From assembly GCF_000980835.1 (NCBI RefSeq), contig NZ_CP011312.1, positions 1,984,001 through 2,048,000 of the forward strand: DNA of 64,000 nucleotides, read 5' to 3'. Both the position numbers and the translations under genes were made by a program. A model generated the notes under the pieces. It was not told where the DNA came from, made no database searches, and was given only the letters and a program-made list of their open reading frames with translations. Positions 27,697 to 37,482 of the stretch are shown in pieces (the stretch's first letter is position 1; each line of letters begins with the position of its first letter). Source of the stretch: Corynebacterium kutscheri. Lineage in GTDB: Bacteria; Actinomycetota; Actinomycetes; Mycobacteriales; Mycobacteriaceae.

Positions 27697-28709
27697 TGCA
27701 CAGTCTGCTTAAACTTATTGGCTGTCTCGGTGTACTCACTCTGAGCGCATGTACTGCCCAGGCAAGTATTTATTCACCTATTGATACCGACGTTCATCAT
27801 GCAATTATGCCGTTGCCTGAAGGAGCTATTCTCGAAGAAGCCGGCACTAACCAGGCTACTCATCTTGTCACCACAGGTCTGCTTGGTTCTTATGCCCCAG
27901 ATGATCTCAGCGTAGAACAACATGTTCCAGAAATCCTTGCTCGAGGCCGGCTTATTGTTGGGGTAGATCAAGCCCAAAATCTCTTATCTTTCCGTGATCC
28001 TGCAACCGGTACTATTTCCGGGTTTGAAATCGATATTGCTCGCGAAATTGCCCGCGATATTTTTGGCGATCCCACCAAGGTTGAATTTCGCTATACCGAT
28101 GCTTCTACCTGGATCCAAGCCTTAAATAAAAATACCGTTGATTTCGTTATTCGAGGTATTTCTATTACTAGAGAGCGCCAAGATGCCGTCTTTTTTTCCA
28201 CCCCTTACATGACAGTAGAAACACGAATGCTGGCAAAGAAAAATTCTGATATTTCTTCTCTAGCTGATCTGAGTGGGAAAACTGCCTGTGTAACTAGTGA
28301 ATCTACCGGTTTACAGCGGTTACGTGAGAGTGCACCTGATACTAATTTGTTAATTACCAGAGCCAGTGCCGATTGTTTGGTTGCTTTACAACAAAACCAC
28401 ACAGACGTGGTGGTTTCCGATGCCACTATTCTTTCCGGCATGATTGCTCAAGATCCCACAACGCGAATTGTCGGTGATAGCTTAGGCCAAGAAGACTATG
28501 GTATTGCCTTTGCTAAACCAATAAACAATCCCACCGCTACTGGATTAATTCGCCAGGTCAATGCTACTTTTGAGCGTATTTTTGCTAACCATCAATGGGT
28601 ATCCTATTACTACACCTGGTTTGGCGATTACTTACCTCTTACTGATCCACCACCACTTCGCTACCGTCTCGAAACAGCGCCGGCGATAACGTCTCACCCG
28701 AACGCATAA
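27696..28709 (+). CDS. glnH: GlnH amino-acid-binding lipoprotein
   Basis: A 337-residue lipoprotein with lipobox LSAC (lipidated Cys19). The body is a type-2 periplasmic binding protein with ARGRLIVGVDQAQNLLSFRD, GFEIDIAREIA and FVIRGISITRERQDAV. It binds amino acids outside the membrane and signals through GlnX. Its ATG overlaps the glnX stop by one base (TAATG). There is no ABC permease or ATPase nearby, supporting a sensing rather than uptake role. Confidence 0.9.
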   Translation: MHSLLKLIGCLGVLTLSACTAQASIYSPIDTDVHHAIMPLPEGAILEEAGTNQATHLVTTGLLGSYAPDDLSVEQHVPEILARGRLIVGVDQAQNLLSFRDPATGTISGFEIDIAREIARDIFGDPTKVEFRYTDASTWIQALNKNTVDFVIRGISITRERQDAVFFSTPYMTVETRMLAKKNSDISSLADLSGKTACVTSESTGLQRLRESAPDTNLLITRASADCLVALQQNHTDVVVSDATILSGMIAQDPTTRIVGDSLGQEDYGIAFAKPINNPTATGLIRQVNATFERIFANHQWVSYYYTWFGDYLPLTDPPPLRYRLETAPAITSHPNA

Positions 28710-28742
28710 CCGCATAATCTATTACCACTAAACAGGAATGCC

Positions 28743-31190
28743 ATGACCACACAACAGCCCCGTAATACCACGGAAGCAATTGCCTTTCATGAGCTTCCTG
28801 ATCACACTACTCAAGATAACCTAGCCAAAGAACATAGCGTAACTATAGATACTGCGGCAGTAGCCTTTGACCCTTTTGCTGACGAAAACGAAGAAGCATC
28901 CCTTGCGGACCAAGAAATCCACAACTTGATCCGAAATCTCGATAAACTCAATGTGCACTCGGCAGTCGATTTACCACAAGAATCCGATATTCATACTGCT
29001 GCAGTAGCTTTTGATCCTTTTGCTGACGACGACCAACACACCACAGCACATAGTGAACAAGAAGTAGTAGATACTCGCTCTAGACAGGAAGCTCTTTCTA
29101 CTTTCCGATCTAAACGCGGCACCAAACGCCTAGGGCGCACTGTGGCTAATGGCATGGTTCACCTGCCTTTTATCCCCATCATTGTCGAAAACTCAGCGTT
29201 GAAAAAACCTGACCCTCATTTAGCAGCGCCAGCATTAACCGCTGGTGATATGGTTGGCGATCAATACCAAATCCAAGGCGTTATCGCCCATGGTGGTATG
29301 GGGTGGATTTATCTCGCTGAAGATCATAATGTTTCCGGACGCATGGTAGTACTCAAAGGAATTATAAACAAAGACAACCCCCATGATTATGGTGCGGCTG
29401 TCGCTGAACGAGAATTCCTCGCTGATATTACCCACCCAGGTATTGTTAAACCTTATAACTTTATTGATGATCCCCGAGTGCCTGGCGGGTTTATTGTCAT
29501 GGAATATGTTCCGGGACCGTCGTTACGCAGCTTAAAAAAACAGCAACCACAAGGCGTTTTTCCTATTGATATTGCTATCGGTTATATCCTAGAAGTACTC
29601 CCGGCGCTAAATTATTTGCATGCACGCGGGGTAGTCTATAACGACCTCAAACCAGATAATATTATTGCCACCGAAGATCAAGTTAAATTAATTGATTTGG
29701 GTGCTGTATCTGGTATCGGTGCTTTTGGTTATATTTATGGCACCAAAGGTTTTCAAGCTCCGGAAGTAGCTAGTGTTGGCCCATCGATTGCTAGTGACAT
29801 TTACACTATTGGTCGCACCTTAGCTGCCCTAACAGTAAAGCTTCCCATCATAGACGGTGCCTATGCTCCCACGCTTCCTAATCCGGATCAGGAACCACTT
29901 TTTGCACGTTATTTAAGTTTTTATCGGCTGCTTAAACACGCGACTGCCAGTGACCCCGCACAGCGATTTAGCACCATGCATGAGCTAGAAACCCAGCTCT
30001 ATGGGGTATTACGAGAATATTTAGCGGTTCATGACCACCGACAATTCCCTGCCCAAAACTCACTTTTTTCCCCGCAGCGTTCCACCTTTGGCACTAAACA
30101 TATGGTGTTTCGCACCGATCAGCTTCTCGACGGCATTGAACGCAATGTAGAAATCACTGCACCAGAAATTGTGGCTGCACTACCAGTGCCGCTGCTTGAT
30201 CGTAATGATCCCGGCGCAGTGTTAATTTCTGGTTCCTCTTATTCTGAACCTTCAGAAGCACTAGAAACTATGCGTCAGGCAATGAGCCAAGAAGAGTTTG
30301 CTAACTCCAAAGAAATTCCTTTTGGTGTGGTACGCAGTCTGCTGGATTTGGGTTTTACCAAAGAAGCGCAATCATGGCTGGCTAGTTTACACAATCGACT
30401 CGGAAATGATTGGCGTCACCGTTGGTACTCTGGAATCACGCATCTTTTATTGGATGACTTTATCAGTTCTCAGGCTGACTTTAATGATGTTTTTACCCAG
30501 TTTGCCGGAGAATCCGCACCTAAATTAGCACGTGCTGCAGTGGGAGAAATGCTCCTACAGCAACGTGGGCTCCACAACACCCAGTTACTTGATCCTGAAA
30601 CTACTATCGCCGCAGCTAGCTTGCAGGGAAAACAAGTCGAAGAAATGTCACATGTGTGGAACACCTTAAGCGAGGATCCTGCCACAGTACGTTTTAAAGT
30701 GCTCTATATGTACGCGCTAGTGTGGGTAGCAAACCCCACCACTGTTAGTTCTGCTTTTGGTCTTGCCCGACAACTTATGGCAGAAAAACAAGTTGATTTA
30801 GCAGTACAAGCACTCGATCAAGTGCCACAAAACTCGCGTTATTACCAGATGGCACAATTAACCGCGATTTTACATCTTATTGGCGATGATCTAACTGAAT
30901 CACGGATTCGACGCGCTGCGCAACGCTTAGCCAAAATACCTACCACCGAACCACGCGTACTTCAGATCAAAATCGCAGTGCTCAATGCTGCATTGACGTG
31001 GCTGCGTACTTTTGATCTTGATGCTGCAGCCAGCGAAGCGGAACTTTTTGATACCCCATTTACCCAAACTGGGTTACGAGAAGATCTTTCTGCATCGCTG
31101 AGAATACTTGCTCGTTCAACAACAAATGCGCGCCACCGCTACCAGCTGGTAGATATGGCCAATGAGGTTCGACCTACCACCTGGTTTTAA
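28743..31190 (+). CDS. pknG: Serine/threonine protein kinase PknG
   Basis: An 815-residue soluble kinase controlling OdhI/GarA and thereby 2-oxoglutarate dehydrogenase. The N-terminal 150 residues hold no Cys pairs, so the rubredoxin module of mycobacterial PknG is absent. Instead TAAVAFDPFAD occurs twice (37-47 and 85-95), 48 residues apart. The kinase domain (about 175-420) has VVLKG (ATP Lys), YNDLKPDN in place of HRD, as usual for PknG, and LIDLGAVSG in place of DFG. A TPR-type domain follows to the C-terminus. ATG 28743 has AGGA upstream. It lies 33 bases after glnH in the operon. Confidence 0.95.
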   Translation: MTTQQPRNTTEAIAFHELPDHTTQDNLAKEHSVTIDTAAVAFDPFADENEEASLADQEIHNLIRNLDKLNVHSAVDLPQESDIHTAAVAFDPFADDDQHTTAHSEQEVVDTRSRQEALSTFRSKRGTKRLGRTVANGMVHLPFIPIIVENSALKKPDPHLAAPALTAGDMVGDQYQIQGVIAHGGMGWIYLAEDHNVSGRMVVLKGIINKDNPHDYGAAVAEREFLADITHPGIVKPYNFIDDPRVPGGFIVMEYVPGPSLRSLKKQQPQGVFPIDIAIGYILEVLPALNYLHARGVVYNDLKPDNIIATEDQVKLIDLGAVSGIGAFGYIYGTKGFQAPEVASVGPSIASDIYTIGRTLAALTVKLPIIDGAYAPTLPNPDQEPLFARYLSFYRLLKHATASDPAQRFSTMHELETQLYGVLREYLAVHDHRQFPAQNSLFSPQRSTFGTKHMVFRTDQLLDGIERNVEITAPEIVAALPVPLLDRNDPGAVLISGSSYSEPSEALETMRQAMSQEEFANSKEIPFGVVRSLLDLGFTKEAQSWLASLHNRLGNDWRHRWYSGITHLLLDDFISSQADFNDVFTQFAGESAPKLARAAVGEMLLQQRGLHNTQLLDPETTIAAASLQGKQVEEMSHVWNTLSEDPATVRFKVLYMYALVWVANPTTVSSAFGLARQLMAEKQVDLAVQALDQVPQNSRYYQMAQLTAILHLIGDDLTESRIRRAAQRLAKIPTTEPRVLQIKIAVLNAALTWLRTFDLDAAASEAELFDTPFTQTGLREDLSASLRILARSTTNARHRYQLVDMANEVRPTTWF

Positions 31191-31219
31191 GCGATTGCGC
31201 GCTACTTAAAGCGGGCTAA

Positions 31220-32419
31220 TTACGCCAGGGCTAATGCCTGAGCATAGCGAGCAATAGCTAGCTCTTCATTAGTCGGTACCACAAATACCTTAACCTTGGA
31301 GTCTGGGGTAGAGATAAGACGAGGCTCGCCACTGCGTACATCATTGACCTCAGGATCAATCTTGATGCCAAAACCTTCCAGATTAGCTAACGCATCAGCA
31401 CGCACGAAGTTATCATTCTCACCGACACCAGCGGTAAAGGTAATAGCATCGACATGACCGAGAGCAATCATATAACTACCGATATAACGCCGTAGCTGAT
31501 GAATATAGATTCGGTAGGCAAGTTCTGCCTCTTCATTGCCGGCTTCACGCAGTTCATGGAGCTCACGGAAATCATTGACACCGGAAATTCCCTTCACACC
31601 TGAACGCTTGTTCAGAAGATTGTCGATCTCATCCACGCTCATGCCGGCGCTACGATGCAAATGGAAAATAATGCCAGGATCAATATCACCACTACGGGTA
31701 CCCATTACTAAACCAGCCAATGGGGTCATACCCATAGAAGTATCAATAGGCTTGCCACCGCGAATAGCGGCACAGGATGCACCATTGCCTAAGTGCAAGG
31801 TGATCTGGTTCACCGATTCAGCTGGTTTATCCAAAAGTTCAGCAACTTTAGACGATACATATTCATGGCTGGTGCCATGGAATCCGTAACGACGAACACC
31901 GTGTTCTGACGCAGTTGCCGAATCAATGGCATACAAAGCAGCTTCTTGTGGGATGCTGCTAAAGAAACCGGTATCAAAGACAGCCACGTGTGGTACCTCA
32001 GGAAGAAGTTCTCGTGCTACCTCAATGCCGTCGATATTCGCTGGGTTGTGCAGTGGCGCCAATGGCACAAGCTGACGCACCATAGCCATGATCTCATCGT
32101 TAATGATCTGTGGCTTACTAAAGAGCACACCACCGTGGACAACGCGGTGGCCCACGGCAAGAATATCAACATCTTTCGGACCGCGACCGTGCTCGCCCAT
32201 AAAGTTAAAGGCTAGCTCGAGCCCAGCAGAATGATCTGGAATAGCGACTTCCAGAACATGCTTTTGTCCAGCATATTTTAGCGTGATATGCCCTAACGGC
32301 TCTCCGATTTGTTCAACCAAACCCGAGACGAAAGGATCATCGGTAGCCGACTGTTTAGGATCAACCAATTGGAATTTAATAGACGAAGAACCGGAATTTA
32401 AAACCAGTACGAGGCTCAC
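31220..32419 (-). CDS. ackA: Acetate kinase
   Basis: A 399-residue acetate/propionate kinase with [13 protein letters not shown] (4-16), [23 protein letters not shown] and FTAGVGEN. It turns acetyl phosphate plus ADP into acetate plus ATP, or the reverse during acetate activation. Its start overlaps the pta stop as ATGA. It converges on pknG with a 29-base gap and no clear terminator. Confidence 0.96.
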   Translation of the reverse strand: MSLVLVLNSGSSSIKFQLVDPKQSATDDPFVSGLVEQIGEPLGHITLKYAGQKHVLEVAIPDHSAGLELAFNFMGEHGRGPKDVDILAVGHRVVHGGVLFSKPQIINDEIMAMVRQLVPLAPLHNPANIDGIEVARELLPEVPHVAVFDTGFFSSIPQEAALYAIDSATASEHGVRRYGFHGTSHEYVSSKVAELLDKPAESVNQITLHLGNGASCAAIRGGKPIDTSMGMTPLAGLVMGTRSGDIDPGIIFHLHRSAGMSVDEIDNLLNKRSGVKGISGVNDFRELHELREAGNEEAELAYRIYIHQLRRYIGSYMIALGHVDAITFTAGVGENDNFVRADALANLEGFGIKIDPEVNDVRSGEPRLISTPDSKVKVFVVPTNEELAIARYAQALALA

Positions 32420-33807
32420 TTGCTTCCTCCAGCTTGGATAGCGGTAATAGCGACAGTATTAACAATATCGGCGACAGTAGCGCCACGAGAAAGGTCATTG
32501 ACCGGCTTATTTAAGCCCTGCAAAATCGGACCAACAGCTAGTGCGTGACCGGTACGCTGAGCAGTCTTATAACCAATGTTGCCAGCTTCCAAATCTGGGA
32601 AAATTAATACATTGGCTACACCTGCGACCTCAGAGTCAGGCATCTTCTTAGCAGCGACTACTGGATCAACAGCGGCATCGAATTGCAATGGACCATCAAG
32701 TTTCAGCTCTGGTGCCAATGCTTTGGCATGTGCTACAGCTTGCATACAACGATCCACATCTGGGCCACTACCAGAGGTTCCGGTGGAATAGCTTAACAAT
32801 GCCACACATGGATCAATACCGAACTGGGAAGCAGTTTCAGCAGATACCACGGCAATCTCAGCAAGTTGTTCAGCGGTAGGATTCGGATTTACCGCACAGT
32901 CGCCAAATGCCCACAACTTGCCACGCAGCACCATTAAGAAGATCGAAGACACAACAGAGGTACCAGGCTTTGTCTTAATGATCTGGAAGCTTGGCTTAAT
33001 CGTATGAGCCGTAGTATGAGCCGCGCCGGAAACCATGCCGTCGGCAAGCCCATTGTGGATCATCATGGTTGCGTAATAGGAAATATCCTTCATGGTTTCG
33101 CGCGCCTGATCCAAGGTCACGCCTTTAGATTTACGCAACTCTGCAAACTGCAACGCAAATTCTTCCAACTGTGGATCAGTAGCTGGGTCTTTTAACGTAG
33201 CCTGAGAAATATCAAAGCCGAGTTCTTGGGCACGTGCGCTTACCTCTTCTGGATTACCCAAAATGGTTAAATCGCAAACATTACGTGCCAAAAGCTGGCT
33301 CGCTGCCTCCAGAATACGGTCATCCTCACCCTCAGGAAGAACGATATGTACCCGATTCTCGCGTGCTTTTTCGATAAGCCAGGTTTCAAAGACTGGCTCA
33401 CTCATAGTCACATCAACATCAATGTCGATCGTTTTTTTCAGCCGCTGAATACCTTCCTCGGTATCAGCTTCCTCTGCGGTAAAAGTAGCCGCCAAAGCAA
33501 CTTCTAGCTCTTCGAACTCTTGCTTGGCTAGCTCAATGTGCAGGCCTTCCGCGTCGATAAGCAATAGCACCGGAATACCCAATGCTGAAGCTGCCTTCGC
33601 ATCGAAATTAACATTGCCGCTGCCAATGAGCAGAATTGAGCCATCGGCAGTAGGTTTTTGCTCCAAAATCCCGGCCAAGTCACAGGTATCGGTGACTAGA
33701 TTTCGGGCCTGAAGCCCGAGGCGTTGCGCCAGGCCATCAAGGTCAAACCCATCGAAATTGCGGCCAGCACGGGCAAGGAGGACACTGCGAGCTACGGGTG
33801 CAGTCAC
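32416..33807 (-). CDS. pta: Phosphate acetyltransferase
   Basis: A 463-residue enzyme: an N-terminal P-loop-like/DRTGG-type region (1-130), then the PTA_PTB catalytic domain with [35 protein letters not shown] and [16 protein letters not shown]. It interconverts acetyl-CoA and acetyl phosphate. Start is GTG 33807, with AAAGGAC about 9 bases upstream. It is first gene of pta-ackA. A copy of the repeated 11-mer lies at 33552-33562. Confidence 0.95.
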   Translation of the reverse strand: MTAPVARSVLLARAGRNFDGFDLDGLAQRLGLQARNLVTDTCDLAGILEQKPTADGSILLIGSGNVNFDAKAASALGIPVLLLIDAEGLHIELAKQEFEELEVALAATFTAEEADTEEGIQRLKKTIDIDVDVTMSEPVFETWLIEKARENRVHIVLPEGEDDRILEAASQLLARNVCDLTILGNPEEVSARAQELGFDISQATLKDPATDPQLEEFALQFAELRKSKGVTLDQARETMKDISYYATMMIHNGLADGMVSGAAHTTAHTIKPSFQIIKTKPGTSVVSSIFLMVLRGKLWAFGDCAVNPNPTAEQLAEIAVVSAETASQFGIDPCVALLSYSTGTSGSGPDVDRCMQAVAHAKALAPELKLDGPLQFDAAVDPVVAAKKMPDSEVAGVANVLIFPDLEAGNIGYKTAQRTGHALAVGPILQGLNKPVNDLSRGATVADIVNTVAITAIQAGGSK

Positions 33808-34235
33808 GAGTATAAAGTCCTTTCGTTAAATATGCGGCTGCACAGCCGCGAGGAGGAAGTATCAGCTACCAGCACAATAAGCGCTTTTTCACACTTAGTT
33901 CCATGCAGCAACATAATTGTGATACACCCCATAACCATACAGGTTACCTAGGAAATACGCCGATTCGGGCAACTATGAATTACACCCCTATTACCGGTTT
34001 ACAAAGCTTAAGGCATATCCTCAGGGGGCAGATACAGCACTACACTTACTCCTGAGATGTCGCGTAAAGTTACACCAAGTAATGTAGTGCACCAGTGCTT
34101 ATTATCATGTACCCGGTATCATCCATACCGTCGATACCTTATAAGCTGTAGTGTGCAAGAAACCTGGTACAGGTATCCAATGTGGTATTTGTAAACCAGA
34201 CCTGAACTACCAACTCTTTAACGTGAAAAGGAACT
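33808..34235. promoter_or_regulatory. Divergent pta / fprA control region with possible RamA and RamB sites
   Basis: A 428-base non-coding region. RamA-type C/G runs occur as ACCCCA (33926-33931), ACCCCT (33984-33989) and AGGGGGC (34023-34029). On the minus strand TAAGCTTTGTAAA (34010-33998) matches 10 of 13 bases of the RamB consensus as I remember it. RamA activation and RamB repression of pta-ack are established in C. glutamicum; the sites here are inferred by eye. Confidence 0.35.
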
Positions 34236-35612
34236 GTGTCTTTAATGACTACCCCCGTGCGAGTCGCCGTCATTGGCGCTGGACCTGCTGGAATTTATGC
34301 CTCTGATCTCTTGATTAAATCTGATCTTGAGGTCAGCGTGGACCTCTTCGAGCGCATGCCCGCACCCTTTGGCTTAATCCGCTATGGCGTTGCCCCGGAT
34401 CATCCACGTATTAAAGGCATCATTAAATCTTTACATGCAGTGCTCGATAAACCAGAACTGCGCCTACTAGGCAATATCAATATTGGTACTGATATTAGCG
34501 TTGACGAACTACGCGACTATTACGACGCTATTATCTTCTCTACTGGTGCCACCGGGGACCGTGATCTAACAATTCCAGGCCATGATCTTGATGGTTCCTT
34601 CGGCGCAGGCGAATTTGTTGGTTTTTACGATGGTAACCCGGATTTCGAGCGCACCTGGGATCTTTCTGCTAAGCAAGTTGCGGTCATCGGTGTCGGCAAT
34701 GTTGGTCTCGATGTGGCACGTATTCTAGCCAAAACCGGCGATGAGCTCCATGTCACCGAAATTCCAGACAATGTCTATGAAGCTTTAAAAAATAATCAGG
34801 CCGAGGAAGTCCATGTTTTTGGCCGCCGTGGCCCTGCTCAAGCTAAATTCACTCCACTTGAGCTAAAAGAGCTTGACCACTCTCCTACTATCGAGGTCAT
34901 TGTTAACCCCGAAGATATTGACTACGACGAAGCTTCTGAGCAAGCACGCCGCGAGTCGAAGTCTCAAGATTTGGTGTGCCAAACTCTGGAAGGCTACGCC
35001 ATTCGGGAGCCCAAAGGTGCACCACATAAACTATTTATTCACCTGTTTGAATCACCGGTAGAAATCTTAGGCGAAGACGGCAAGGTAGTTGGTCTACGCA
35101 CCGAACGTACTGAGCTTACTGGCAATGGCAATGTACGTGGCACCGGCACATACACCGATTGGCCAGTTCAAGCTGTGTACCGAGCAGTTGGTTACCGCTC
35201 TGATGAGGTCAATGGGGTGCCTTTCGACGACGAACGCGCTGTGATTCCTAATGACGGCGGGCATGTACTCAACGATGGCCAGATCATCGAAGGCCTTTAT
35301 GCTACCGGTTGGATTAAGCGTGGCCCGGTGGGTCTTATTGGCAATACTAAGTCCGATGCTAAAGAAACCACCGAGATGCTCATTAAAGACTGGCAAGAAG
35401 GTCGTCTTACCCCAGCAATACATCGCGACCCTCAGCAGATTGTAGATTTGCTCAAGAGCAAAGGTGTTGCCATTACCACCTGGGATGGTTGGTACCAGCT
35501 CGATGCTGCCGAGCGTGCTTTAGGTGAAGCCGAAGGCCGCGAGCGAAAGAAGATTGTTGAATGGGATGAAATGGTTTCCCATGCGGCAGCCGAGTCTAAA
35601 GATGAACGCTAG
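34236..35612 (+). CDS. fprA: FprA-type ferredoxin/adrenodoxin-NADP reductase
   Basis: A 458-residue flavoprotein. The FAD fold is VIGAGPAGIYAS (14-25), followed by PFGLIRYGVAPDHP, then the NADP fold VIGVGNVGLDVARILAK (about 152). FGRRGPAQAKFT and GWIKRGPVGLIGNTK complete the adrenodoxin-reductase family pattern. It moves electrons between NADPH and ferredoxin, supplying P450s or other ferredoxin users. Two starts are possible: GTG 34236 (4 bases after AAAAGGA) or ATG 34245 (12 bases after it). Confidence 0.93.
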   Translation: MSLMTTPVRVAVIGAGPAGIYASDLLIKSDLEVSVDLFERMPAPFGLIRYGVAPDHPRIKGIIKSLHAVLDKPELRLLGNINIGTDISVDELRDYYDAIIFSTGATGDRDLTIPGHDLDGSFGAGEFVGFYDGNPDFERTWDLSAKQVAVIGVGNVGLDVARILAKTGDELHVTEIPDNVYEALKNNQAEEVHVFGRRGPAQAKFTPLELKELDHSPTIEVIVNPEDIDYDEASEQARRESKSQDLVCQTLEGYAIREPKGAPHKLFIHLFESPVEILGEDGKVVGLRTERTELTGNGNVRGTGTYTDWPVQAVYRAVGYRSDEVNGVPFDDERAVIPNDGGHVLNDGQIIEGLYATGWIKRGPVGLIGNTKSDAKETTEMLIKDWQEGRLTPAIHRDPQQIVDLLKSKGVAITTWDGWYQLDAAERALGEAEGRERKKIVEWDEMVSHAAAESKDER

Positions 35613-35691
35613 ACTTGAGAAAACCTATCGGTGGTTTGCTCAAACACCACACATACTGTGATCTAGCAAACCTAATACCGGTGTTTTAAGC

Positions 35692-35724
35692 AAAATCTCC
35701 GCTTGTCAAGGCGGAGATTTTTTC
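35692..35724 (+). terminator. Terminator of fprA
   Basis: AAAATCTCCGC (35692-35702) pairs with GCGGAGATTTT (35711-35721) and is followed by more T. It is immediately upstream of the next gene's promoter. Confidence 0.9.
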
Positions 35725-35733
35725 TTTGCGTAT

Positions 35734-35739
35734 TACACT
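35734..35739 (+). promoter_or_regulatory. -10 element of a leaderless promoter
   Basis: TACACT lies 7 bases before ATG 35747 of the ElaA-like gene, which has no ribosome-binding site. Confidence 0.5.
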
Positions 35740-35746
35740 CGTCCGG

Positions 35747-36235
35747 ATGAACGCAATCTTTTCTGTCGCGCGTCTTGCCGACTTAAGCTCATTGGAGCTA
35801 CACCGAATTTATAAACTGCGCGTTGATGTCTTTGTCCAGGAACAGCACTGCGCCTATGCAGAAATCGATGATATTGATGCGGCCAACACCACCGTGCATT
35901 TCCAGGCATGCTCTACTACTGAACCAAGCGAACTTATTGGTTACGCACGCATGTATCCCACTGAACATGGCCTACAACTGGGTCGACTAGTAGTTAGCCC
36001 CGCTCATCGCGGCACTGGCTTGGCCGCTGAGCTCATGTTCCAAGCTCTACGCTGGGCACATGAGCAACACCCAGAAAGCGACATCATGCTCAACGCGCAA
36101 CTACCACTTCAGGAATATTATGAAGCCTACGGTTTTGTACCAGCCGGAGAGCCTTTCGACGACGAAGGCATTAGCCACCTGCCCATGGCGCTTGCTAGTA
36201 CTAAGCTCGCCAGCATTATTGAACAGCGCAGCTAG
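35747..36235 (+). CDS. ElaA-like GNAT acetyltransferase
   Basis: A 162-residue GNAT protein. LHRIYKLRVDVFVQEQHCAY matches the ElaA subfamily N-terminus, and LQLGRLVVSPAHRGTGLAAEL is the acetyl-CoA-binding motif A (R-G-T-G-L-A). It ends with EYYEAYGFVPAGEPFDDEGI, also ElaA-like. ATG 35747 is preferred over an in-frame start 7 codons upstream because of the -10 spacing. Substrate unknown. Confidence 0.87.
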   Translation: MNAIFSVARLADLSSLELHRIYKLRVDVFVQEQHCAYAEIDDIDAANTTVHFQACSTTEPSELIGYARMYPTEHGLQLGRLVVSPAHRGTGLAAELMFQALRWAHEQHPESDIMLNAQLPLQEYYEAYGFVPAGEPFDDEGISHLPMALASTKLASIIEQRS

Positions 36236-36300
36236 CCGAAGCTACTGCGCTGGTTCCTAGCAAGGTAATCGTCGTTAAGCAATAAGTGAAACCTCAAATT

Positions 36301-37482
36301 TTAAGCTTCAACGACTTTGAGATACGAAGCTGCTTCCGAGGCACGGTGACGCGCCTGGGAGACGGTCTCCGCAGTGGTTAAGGCAATAGCCATGCGGCGG
36401 CCGATAAAGGCAGAATCTTTAGCAAAAATGCGCACATCTGATTCTGGTACGGCAAGGGCAAAACCAAGTCCAGCAATACCTGCATTATCGGTATCAATCT
36501 GGGAGGTTACTACCGCGCATGCCCCAGGAGAGGTAACAGTAACATCCAAAGGTAGGCCTAAAATGGCGCGCGCATGCAATTCAAATTGGTTAAACCTCTG
36601 GGTAGCCAAGGTAACTAGTCCCGTGTGGTGTGGACGCGAAGAAATCCCAGAGAAATAAACATCATCTCCGGAGACAAAGATCTCCACCCCAAAAAGGCCT
36701 TGACCGCCAATAGCATTGCTAATCCGGGCGGCCACCGAGCGAGCGTTGTCTAGCGCTGTCGAAGAAATATCGAGCGGCTGCCAGGCCTCAACAAGCTGTC
36801 CGGCAACATTGCGATGCCCAATTGGCTCACAGAACCAGGTAGCTAGCTCGCCAGTTTCTGGGTTAATTGAACGCGCAACCAGCAAAGTAATCTCTACATC
36901 GAAATCCACAAAGCGCTCTACGATTACACGATCATCACCGGCATACGCCCAACCTAGCTCCCTATCAGCAGCAGAAGAAATAATCGCATTGCCTCGCCCA
37001 GTAGTAGAATTAACCGGCTTGGTCACACAAGGATAGCCCATCTCTTCTACCGCACTCAGGTATTCTTCCCGGCTGCCAACCACTCGCCATTTGCTCATAG
37101 GCAGGCCTAGATCGCTAGCCATGGCGCGTACAACTTCCCGATTGAGTGCTGCCGCAGCGGTTGCAGAATGCGGTACCACAGAAATATAGGTACCGATCTC
37201 GGTTAAAGCAGCACTGCTAATCCGTTCTGTCATCGGCACCACCACATCAGGTTGCACCTGTTTGACCACAGCTACTACTTCCTGCGGAGCTAACAAATCA
37301 ATAGCGTAGCTATGTTTTGCCACATGAGCAGCTAACCCCGCAGCCGATTCATCTGCGATATGAACTTCTACTCCCAAATTATGAAAGGCAATAGCGACTT
37401 CTTTAGCTAGTTCCCCAGCGCCTAAAATAAGTACTCGAGTAGGTCGGTTACTGCTTGCCGTACGTAAAACCTCAAGTTGCAT
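36301..37482 (-). CDS. purT: Divergent formate-dependent GAR transformylase (PurT-like)
   Basis: A 393-residue ATP-grasp protein that aligns without gaps to E. coli PurT over its central part. VLILGAGELAKEVAIAF, PCVTKPVNSTTGRG, FGVEIFV and the C-terminal FIGRR phosphate site are all kept. Several key positions differ from the E. coli enzyme: Glu82 is Met84, the metal ligand Glu279 is Gly279 (FSGISSRPHHTG), and the GAR-contacting Asp286 is His286. Glu267 is kept. In normal PurT it makes formyl-GAR from formate and ATP; whether this protein still does is doubtful. It is translationally coupled to purA (TAATG). It may be a neofunctionalised or dying enzyme. Confidence 0.8.
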   Translation of the reverse strand: MQLEVLRTASSNRPTRVLILGAGELAKEVAIAFHNLGVEVHIADESAAGLAAHVAKHSYAIDLLAPQEVVAVVKQVQPDVVVPMTERISSAALTEIGTYISVVPHSATAAAALNREVVRAMASDLGLPMSKWRVVGSREEYLSAVEEMGYPCVTKPVNSTTGRGNAIISSAADRELGWAYAGDDRVIVERFVDFDVEITLLVARSINPETGELATWFCEPIGHRNVAGQLVEAWQPLDISSTALDNARSVAARISNAIGGQGLFGVEIFVSGDDVYFSGISSRPHHTGLVTLATQRFNQFELHARAILGLPLDVTVTSPGACAVVTSQIDTDNAGIAGLGFALAVPESDVRIFAKDSAFIGRRMAIALTTAETVSQARHRASEAASYLKVVEA

